From Bacillota bacterium (lineage in GTDB: Bacteria > Bacillota > Clostridia > Christensenellales > UMGS416), in assembly GCA_023421955.1 (NCBI GenBank), contig JAEZSE010000050.1:136730-200729 (forward strand): DNA of 64,000 nt. The letters are read 5' to 3'. The notes beneath the pieces are model-generated. The model saw only the letters and a list, made by a program, of their open reading frames with translations. It had not been told where the DNA came from and ran no database searches. Positions 19,501 through 23,729 of the stretch are shown one piece after another. The position numbers were made by a program, and so were the translations under genes. Positions within the stretch are counted from its first letter, which is position 1. Each line of letters begins with the position of its first letter.

Positions 19501-20864
19501 GTGATGCCCGTGGGGAAAATGCTTCGGATGTACGCTGTGCGCTCTGCGCTATCCGGATGGCCAGCGAAATAATCGGCGATCTCCCGCTTGGTCGCCTTTA
19601 GTGTATCGGTCTCGCACAGGATGGAATTGATCCGCTCCGTGGCATGAAAAAACGGAAGACTCTTGTCTTCCGTTTCGCGGTCGAACCATTCTAGCTGTAG
19701 ACCAACTCCGTCAGTACCAACTCCTCCGCCTGATGCTTCAAGCTGTTCATGTGGCCCACCCAGCCCATCTGGTCGGTCGCCTTGTCCGGGGCCGGGTCCT
19801 GCTCCAGCAGCTTCGATACGATCTGATTCACCCGTTCCCGTGCCGTCAGGTCGATCTCCGTCAGATGCTCCGTCAGTTTGCCGGAGAGCATCAGGCTGGC
19901 GTACATCCCCCGGTCGTGGTTCTTGAGGTAGGTTTTGCGCAACATCCCATACTTGCCAATGAGCGCTTCCTCGGGTAGCGTCAGGTCGGGCAGCAGGTAG
20001 TCCCCCTGCCGAGTGTAGGTCAGCTCCATGCTCATCCTTCCTTTCATCGTGATCTCTGCGCTCAGTATGTAACGGTCTCTTCGATTTTGCAAAGGTGCGG
20101 CGCTCTTTTTCTTCGGCGCGCTGCAGGCTGCGAACGGTGACTTCGATTTCCCTGAGTACCATTTCCGAGATGTCGCTGGTGGCCGCACCCAGCCGGGCCA
20201 CGGTATCCAGCGTGTTGAAGTCGGTGACGGCAAGGAAATCCTCGTCGGCGATGTAATCGTCGGGGTCGTAGCCGCAGCGGGTCAACACCATCGTGGAGAC
20301 GGAGGCGATCAAGGTCTTTTTCAGCGCCACCTTGACGTTCAGTTCGTCCAGATCCTCCAGAAAGCTGTCCTGAAGGTTATGCAGCAGTGTGGTCAGGTAG
20401 TCGGCATAGTTATCTTCGACGGCGTTGCTCACCGCGGACAGTAGCGCGTCAGGCAATGTGCCATCGCTTTCAAGTTCACCAAAGGTGTTGCCCAAGGCTT
20501 CTATCGTTGCTTCGACATATCGTTCCTGAATACCCCAGAGGGGGACGGGACGGTCGGAGCGGCTATTGGTGTCCGACACGTCGAACACATGCCGAAGGGC
20601 ATGGCGGTCGCCGGCATCGTCGATTAGGGCGATGCCTTTCGCGCCTTTGTTTACCCAGCGGCCCAGTTTCCGGTTCCAGAATTCTATGGATGCGCACGCT
20701 GTGGCATCGGGTTTTTGTGCGAAGATCAACACTTGTTCCTGAAACGGGTATTTATAGTTCCATGCCGCCGCTTTCAAGAAGACCGCCCAGGTGCTTCGCG
20801 TTCTGGTTAGCTCCTGGGCGGTCTGTCTGGAAAGGTTGGTGATCTGCTGTAGTTTGGTTACCAA
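13503..20864 (-). CDS. Giant N12-class DNA methyltransferase / SNF2-like helicase
   Basis: A 2,453-residue protein typical of Clostridia conjugative elements. Order of parts: an N-terminal domain found in antirestriction-type element proteins (KAAAWNYKYPFQEQVLIFAQ, EFWNRKLGRWVNKGAKGIAL); a low-complexity hinge rich in Arg, Gly, Asp and Pro at about 277-391; an N6-adenine methyltransferase with NVPFGGY at 1019-1025 in place of NPPY; then helicase motifs GAGKT (1646-1650), DEAD (1807-1810), ATGTPISNS and QRAGRTIRQGN. The start is TTG 20864, eight bases after GGAGG. Likely role, by analogy: protect the element against host restriction and process DNA during transfer. The hinge is overprinted by a TnpV frame. 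The length is at the upper end even for this family. Confidence 0.85.
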   Translation of the reverse strand: MVTKLQQITNLSRQTAQELTRTRSTWAVFLKAAAWNYKYPFQEQVLIFAQKPDATACASIEFWNRKLGRWVNKGAKGIALIDDAGDRHALRHVFDVSDTNSRSDRPVPLWGIQERYVEATIEALGNTFGELESDGTLPDALLSAVSNAVEDNYADYLTTLLHNLQDSFLEDLDELNVKVALKKTLIASVSTMVLTRCGYDPDDYIADEDFLAVTDFNTLDTVARLGAATSDISEMVLREIEVTVRSLQRAEEKERRTFAKSKRPLHTERRDHDERKDEHGADLHSAGGLPAARPDATRGSAHWQVWDVAQNLPQEPRPGDVRQPDALRQTDGASDGDRPDGTGTGESDRIEAAGAGPGPGQGDRPDGLGGPHEQLEASGGGVGTDGVGLQLEWFDRETEDKSLPFFHATERINSILCETDTLKATKREIADYFAGHPDSAERTAYIRSIFPTGITELPALQAGYQPSENVLHLWEGSFDAKASQSYFDWRVIAGHYAGMILLGEFLDEPPDGLPSERQQMTLIEQAAAEKTTAFLIPQEAIDFILQRGSGVQDGKYRIAEQFARNASTKDNADFLKHEYGTGGQYPAITGTGIDEWHDPKGITLRRGESTDPNAKLLLTWPKVAKRIGELIAADRYLNPKEKEYLLTYQQQMTERRQQAAEEAYVRGILSRAPDLSVSTPASRDTARYVLPLGSTVYLGADEYEVNALGADVVSLRDARFPLLSKDLTRAEFDRLLRENPLNDHLIDTTADAGEPAEKESIILRADNPGVPDWVQVTGDILISHQGDTVTIDSPEPGDHNYVEMDVALPDDPEPSHLSLSENAPREAKRIQSEPLRNFRITDDNLGHGGSKAKYAANVTAIRLLKLLEAENRFADASEQEVLSRYVGWGGLPQAFDDANPQWAKEYTELKELLDSEVYELARGSTLNAHYTSPTAIKAIYACLENMGFRNGNVLEPACGIGNFFGLVPESMKDCKLYGVELDSITGRIAKQLYQNANIAVQGYETTNLPDSFFDLAIGNVPFGGYGVSDKKYDKHKFLIHDYFFAKTLDKVRPGGLIAFITSKGTLDKQSPEVRKYIAQRSDLLGAVRLPNNVFLANAGTEVTTDILFLQKRDRITDVLPAWVYLGETEDGITVNQYFADNPDMILGRMAYDDRMYGNARETTCLPHENDDLAEQLQEALENIHAEYEELDREEEGDEVADTSIPADPSVRNFSFTVVDGQIYFRENSRMNKVDTSITARGRIKGMVALRDCARELIERQLEDYGDDAIREQQQKLGRLYDIFVSNYGLLNSRGNEMAFSDDSSYALLCSLEVLDENGDLQRKADMFTKRTIKQRVTVSHVDTASEALAISIAEKACVDMGYMSSLTGLSEEQLESDLQGVIFRDTGDQDPADVPRAFYDLKRRPFVTADAYLSGNVRSKLRLAQELAKMRPDLREPLAVNIRALEAVQPADLSASEIDVRLGATWLPPDVVRDFMLELLETPYLYRKYIDVLFSEHTGNWNIKGKSDDRSNNIKANITYGTNRINAYKIIEETLNLKDVRIFDTVLDDNGKETRVLNKKETAIAQQKQEAIKDAFQNWVWEDPQRRERLTRLYNERFNSIRPREYDGSHIRFTGMNPEIKLRKHQVDAVAHILYGGNTLLAHCVGAGKTYEMTAAAMESKHLGLCSKSMFVVPNHLTEQWAAEFLQLYPSANILVATKKDFETKNRKKFCARIATGDYDAVIIGHSQFEKIPISAERQENQIREQIAEITSGIRELKENKGERYAIKQLEKTKKTLELRLKKLIETGRKDDVVTFEELGVDRLFVDEADTYKNLFLYTKMRNVAGLSQTEAQKSSDLYMKCRYLDELTGGRGVVFATGTPISNSITEMYTMQRYLQYETLRRHGLQHFDCWASTFGETITAIELAPEGTGYRAKTRFARFYNLPELMSMFREVADIKTADMLNLPVPKANYHNVAVKPSEFQRDMVADLATRAEKVRNRMVEPHEDNMLKITNDGRKLALDQRLANPMLPDDEASKVNACVDRVFEFWQQHQDKRLTQLVFCDLSTPKGDGTFNVYDDFREKLKARGVPPEEVAFIHEADTETRKKELYAKVRKGQVRVLIGTTFKMGAGTNVQDKLIASHDLDCPWRPRDLEQRAGRTIRQGNKNEEVHIFRYVTENTFDAYLYQILENKQRFISQIMTSKSPVRSAEDIDETALSYAEVKALATGNPYIKEKMDLDIQVSKLKLLKANHLSQRYALEDAVLQRFPKEARLLNERISGFGKDVTHLEQYSTAAAVSVARDDAQSKFAGMMVKGISYTEKAHAGAAILEACKLMTTPEPQELGSYLGFPMFFSFDSFRKQYQITLQGVLGHTVTLGTDVHGNITRLDNALADIPEKLEVCREQLKSLQQQLETAKEQIEVPFGKEEELQAKTARLAELNSLLNMDQQENVIMDAEPDEEAPEPERRAVGYER
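19691..20035 (-). CDS. tnpV: TnpV-like protein nested in the methyltransferase gene
   Basis: A second frame on the same strand as the giant gene encodes 114 residues beginning MSMELTYTRQGDYLLPDLTL, then IGKYGMLRKTYLKNH, DLTARERVNQIVSKLLEQ and ending ELVLTELVYS, the pattern of TnpV, a small protein of unknown function first noted in Tn4451-type transposons. It has its own ribosome site (AAAGGAAGG) just before ATG 20035 and ATG 20029. In the long frame the same DNA encodes only low-complexity Arg/Gly/Asp-rich sequence, so the TnpV frame looks like the older, constrained one and the hinge like the overprinted one. Confidence 0.7.
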   Translation of the reverse strand: MSMELTYTRQGDYLLPDLTLPEEALIGKYGMLRKTYLKNHDRGMYASLMLSGKLTEHLTEIDLTARERVNQIVSKLLEQDPAPDKATDQMGWVGHMNSLKHQAEELVLTELVYS

Positions 20865-20878
20865 CCGTCAGCCCTCCT

Positions 20879-21145
20879 TCATTTCACGATGTATTGATTC
20901 GATAGCCTGCCGCCGTCTTCAGAATGCCGGGGGGCAATACCGATGATGTCCAGTCGCTTCAAGCGATTCAGGTTGCGACTGGTTGCGGAGCGGGAAAGGC
21001 CCACGCTCCGTGCGAGGCTTCGCATGGATATGGTCACGGCTTTGTGACAGCCGCCCGTCATATCCAGCAGATAGCAGTACAACAACTTTGCCGAGGCGGG
21101 GACGTGAAAGCCCGCGCACAGCCTGTATCTCGTCAGATCGTTCAT
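20879..21145 (-). CDS. Small winged-helix DNA-binding protein
   Basis: An 88-residue protein with a clear helix-turn-helix: VTISMRSLARSVGLSRSATS then NLNRLKRLDIIGIAPR (wing). The N-terminal segment (AKLLYCYLLDMTGG) resembles replication-initiator or MarR-like winged helices. ATG 21145 follows AAAGGAGGATC. It lies 14 bp upstream of the giant methyltransferase gene on the same strand and may regulate the element's genes. Confidence 0.65.
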   Translation of the reverse strand: MNDLTRYRLCAGFHVPASAKLLYCYLLDMTGGCHKAVTISMRSLARSVGLSRSATSRNLNRLKRLDIIGIAPRHSEDGGRLSNQYIVK

Positions 21146-21177
21146 GATCCTCCTTTCACCCTCACCGCTCAGGGAGG

Positions 21178-21255
21178 CTAAGCTTGGTCTTTGGTTGTAT
21201 CGGTAAAGAAAAAAGGCGCTTCATCCTGGGTAAGAGGGAAGATGCTATACTCCAT
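21178..21255 (-). CDS. Possible 25-residue frame or relic
   Basis: ATG 21255 opens a short frame, MEYSIFPLTQDEAPFFFT and on to a stop at 21178, directly after the preceding gene. The sequence resembles the start of longer element proteins (LTQ...PFF) from memory, so it may be a truncated copy. The ribosome site is weak (TAGGCGG). Confidence 0.25.
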   Translation of the reverse strand: MEYSIFPLTQDEAPFFFTDTTKDQA

Positions 21256-21265
21256 GCCGCACCGC

Positions 21266-21619
21266 CTACCGATCCCTGTCCCTGTCGGGCAGCTTTTTGA
21301 AAGGCTGTGTGCTGATGTCCTTTTTGTTTCTGGCAGCAAAGGATGGGTCGGGGTGTATCTTGTTTTTCGGCTGGTTCTCCGGCTGCGGTTGCTGTTCTTG
21401 CAGAAATTGGACCTCATCAGCGGCGCGCTTGCACAGGTCTGCTATGGCAGTGAGCCGGTCGCCAACGTAGTGCCCCCAGAAGCAATCCTTCTCACCCAGC
21501 TTCCGCTTCCATGTCACAAACCGACCCGGCGCGCTCTGATTCTCTCCAATGACATATTCAAACTGGCCCACGGCCAACCGGTCGGTGATGAGATATCCTG
21601 CGACAATTTCCTGTTCCAT
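21266..21619 (-). CDS. Conserved element protein, unknown function (117 residues)
   Basis: Starts at ATG 21619 after AAGGAGGCGTAC. The sequence MEQEIVAGYLITDRLAVGQF, ENQSAPGRFVTWKRKLGEKD and WGHYVGDRLTAIADLCKRAA is typical of small soluble proteins carried by Clostridia conjugative elements near the helicase gene; the C-terminus is charged and low in complexity (PDRDRDR). No catalytic motif is visible. Ten bases separate it from the upstream gene, so it belongs to the same operon. Confidence 0.6.
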   Translation of the reverse strand: MEQEIVAGYLITDRLAVGQFEYVIGENQSAPGRFVTWKRKLGEKDCFWGHYVGDRLTAIADLCKRAADEVQFLQEQQPQPENQPKNKIHPDPSFAARNKKDISTQPFKKLPDRDRDR

Positions 21620-21629
21620 GTACGCCTCC

Positions 21630-22232
21630 TTATCGTTCGGGTTGATGCCGTTTCTTTTGCTGTACGGCACGAAGCTGTGAAAGACGTTCTTTCGCCCATT
21701 GGGGCATATGCTCGGGCTTGAGAACGCCGAGAATGTCCTCCCGATTCCAGCGGGCTTCCTTGCCGGAATATAGGTTGGTGGTGAAAACAGCGCGGCCTCG
21801 GGAATTAGGAGACGCACCGAAACCGCCCGTAATCAAAACGAGCTGCTTGTCGCCGGTGTGATATTCCGGGCGCAGGCTGCTCTGACGCAGGACGGCTATT
21901 TTGTTCTCCAGATTCATGTTGTGGTCGATGAGGATGCACTGTTCCGGCGAAAAGCAGACATTGGGAACGGTAATGCTTTCCCGTTCTGCCGTTACCTGGG
22001 CAAGTTGTGCCTGCACTCGGCTGACAAATTCGGTCATGACCTCGATGTAGTCGTTGCTCCCCACGCCATCGAAGAAGTGCTCGATGTTCAGCGGGTTATC
22101 CCAGGTGCAAAAGCAGACCATATATGGCGTCTCGGTATTGTTCTTATCCACGCAGAACAGGACTTCCTTATCTCCGACGTGGATGGCATGCTTTACTTCA
22201 AAGGTGTCTACCATCCGTTTTTCATCGCTCAT
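21630..22232 (-). CDS. Conserved element protein, unknown function (200 residues)
   Basis: Starts at ATG 22232 after GGAGGAAGCAAT. It has an acidic N-terminal half (VKHAIHVGDKEVLFCVDKNN, PYMVCFCTWDNPLNIEHFFD) and a second part with ITGGFGASPNSRGRAVFTTN and LYSGKEARWNREDILGVLKP. No membrane segment or known catalytic motif. Found between pilus and methyltransferase genes, it is probably an accessory protein of the element; I do not recognise a named family. Confidence 0.6.
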   Translation of the reverse strand: MSDEKRMVDTFEVKHAIHVGDKEVLFCVDKNNTETPYMVCFCTWDNPLNIEHFFDGVGSNDYIEVMTEFVSRVQAQLAQVTAERESITVPNVCFSPEQCILIDHNMNLENKIAVLRQSSLRPEYHTGDKQLVLITGGFGASPNSRGRAVFTTNLYSGKEARWNREDILGVLKPEHMPQWAKERLSQLRAVQQKKRHQPER

Positions 22233-22261
22233 ATTGCTTCCTCCATTTCGGTAAGCGAAAA

Positions 22262-22280
22262 GGGACGGATATTCCGTCCC
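22262..22280 (-). terminator. Short hairpin, weak terminator or attenuator
   Basis: GGGACGGA and TCCGTCCC pair with a 3-base loop and are followed on the minus strand by TTTT. It lies between the small membrane peptide and the 200-residue gene, so it could reduce read-through. Confidence 0.5.
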
Positions 22281-22297
22281 CTGCTGCCGATGTGCTG

Positions 22298-22384
22298 CTA
22301 TTTGGACTTGTTTCTTTTCCAGCGAAGGAGTATGAGTGCGCCTATGATGAATAGGCATAGCCCCAGGGTGATGAAGGGCTTCAT
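22298..22384 (-). CDS. 28-residue single-pass membrane peptide
   Basis: ATG 22384, eight bases after GGAGG, begins MKPFITLGLCLFIIGALILL, one hydrophobic helix, and ends RWKRNKSK with a positive tail, so it would sit with its C-terminus in the cytoplasm. It lies 20 bp after the prepilin peptidase stop and in the same direction. It is too short for standard gene callers. It could assist pilus assembly or be a signal-like peptide; function unknown. Confidence 0.6.
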   Translation of the reverse strand: MKPFITLGLCLFIIGALILLRWKRNKSK

Positions 22385-22404
22385 ATCGGTATGCCTCCTT
22401 TCCG

Positions 22405-22863
22405 TTAATGTGGGAGATGCAGGTATCTAAGCACAACCATAGCGGCTGCGCCAAACGCCAGGACGGGAGCCAGGGGGATTCGACATTTCAAAGTCTTCTT
22501 TTTAAGCCAAGAGTAGGCCATTAAAACGGCAAGGATCGGGATCATCAGTACAAACGCAACCAAAGTGTTTAGCAGACCAAGATAAAGGCCGATGGCCATG
22601 ATGAGCTTCACATCGGCAGCGCCCATGTCGTTTTTGTACCATGTAATGAGGAAAGGGATAGATAGCAATAACCCTGCCGGGTGTTGCCACCATAGTGCGC
22701 ATCCCGGTAATGAGACAAGAACAACTTTCGTCAACCCCAGGCACACAAGTAAGGCGACCGGTAGGTTAGAAACTGTTCTGGTTCTCCGGTCTGAGTAGGC
22801 ACACCATGCTAAAAGAGAAACAAAAAAAGCATCCGAAAGGATGCCCCAATAATGAGTATTCAC
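22405..22863 (-). CDS. Type IV prepilin peptidase, TadV/CpaA type
   Basis: An A24-family membrane aspartyl protease that cleaves and matures Flp-type prepilins at the membrane. The 152 residues hold about five hydrophobic segments, the first catalytic Asp in CAYSDRRTRTVSN and the second in MGAADVKLIMAIGL, a variant of the usual GxGDxK. GTG 22863 starts after GGAGACAACAA. It is separated from the rest of the Tad-like cluster by the ADP-ribosyltransferase-like gene. Its likely substrates are the DUF6133 pilin and the TadE- and DUF4320-type pseudopilins. Confidence 0.75.
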   Translation of the reverse strand: MNTHYWGILSDAFFVSLLAWCAYSDRRTRTVSNLPVALLVCLGLTKVVLVSLPGCALWWQHPAGLLLSIPFLITWYKNDMGAADVKLIMAIGLYLGLLNTLVAFVLMIPILAVLMAYSWLKKKTLKCRIPLAPVLAFGAAAMVVLRYLHLPH

Positions 22864-22980
22864 TTGTTGTCTCCTCAGGAAAAACTATGGAGGTTTACAT
22901 TATGCTCATAATGGCCAGTTGAGCGATTTCACAGCCATCCCAGTATGTTTATTATGGGCGGGTAGTTTATCTACACATCA

Positions 22981-23556
22981 TTAAGTGTTCTTTCGCAAGT
23001 AGTATTTGAACTTGTTTGGTGTACCGTTATATTCTTTTACCACAAACATTTCCTCAAGAGGGAATAGTACTTCTTGTTCTTTTTCGTAGCGAGTAACTAT
23101 CCCATATCTATTTAAAATTTTGTTTACATCAATCCCAAAGAGCGATTGTGTGTTGATATGCAATAAAATGGCTTTCCCAGTAGGATTAACTTTATAAAAT
23201 ACGTTTGTGTCGGTAAAATCAAAAGACTTGCTGTACGCAACCAACTTATGAGAATATTCTGTAATTGGTAATGCCCTACAACTATCATCTGAGCATATCT
23301 TTCCAATTATACATTCTCGCTGAGGGTCAACATTTGTAGAACAGGTAAAAAATGGTGTATGTAGGCGAAACAAATCTCCCTTATAGAAAAAATCTTCTTC
23401 GGGAATCCCGGAATTTATTAGGTCAAATAATTTTTGAAGTGTCGGATACTCGGTATATTCATTAATTCTTCCGTTGTTCCAAGGGGCTTGTTGACGATGC
23501 ATAATTTCGTTGATAATCTTATTAGCATCTAACGGAATATTCTTTGAAACAACCAC
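22981..23556 (-). CDS. Putative ADP-ribosyltransferase-like cargo protein
   Basis: A 191-residue soluble protein, much more AT-rich than its neighbours. The pattern fits an R-S-E class ADP-ribosyltransferase: YKGDLFRLHTPFF with Arg64, LVAYSKSFDF with Ser109/Ser111, and RYEKEQEVLFPLEEMFVV with an E-x-E (Glu160, Glu162) followed by the usual strand. No signal peptide or membrane segment. GTG 23556 follows GGGAGGAATAAA; a TTG at 23571 overlaps that site. It sits between the adhesin terminator and the prepilin peptidase, so it looks like inserted cargo with its own expression. The family is inferred from motifs only; a structural comparison is required. If right, targets could be host, phage or recipient-cell proteins or nucleic acids. 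Confidence 0.45.
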   Translation of the reverse strand: MVVSKNIPLDANKIINEIMHRQQAPWNNGRINEYTEYPTLQKLFDLINSGIPEEDFFYKGDLFRLHTPFFTCSTNVDPQRECIIGKICSDDSCRALPITEYSHKLVAYSKSFDFTDTNVFYKVNPTGKAILLHINTQSLFGIDVNKILNRYGIVTRYEKEQEVLFPLEEMFVVKEYNGTPNKFKYYLRKNT

Positions 23557-23684
23557 TTTATTCCTCCCCAACTTTTAATTATTGATGTCCTCTTCGATTT
23601 CAAGCTTCCCATTATTACTATAACAAGTACCTACTCCGACCTCGTGTTATAGGCAAACCCATCAGTACTAACGGTGCATCAAGA

Positions 23685-23726
23685 TTGTATCACGCCCTGT
23701 GGATATTACCATAGGGCGTGATACAA
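23685..23726 (-). terminator. Strong terminator of the Tad/adhesin operon
   Basis: A 14-bp perfect stem, TTGTATCACGCCCT with AGGGCGTGATACAA, begins four bases past the adhesin gene stop. It closes the pilus operon and separates it from the ADP-ribosyltransferase-like gene. Confidence 0.8.
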
Positions 23727-23729
23727 ATT

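Noticed and set aside
13503..20864. Reading the giant gene as two genes split at the TnpV region
   Set aside because: The long frame has no stop in 2,453 codons, and motifs on both sides match one known large element protein; no second start with a good ribosome site was evident after the hinge.
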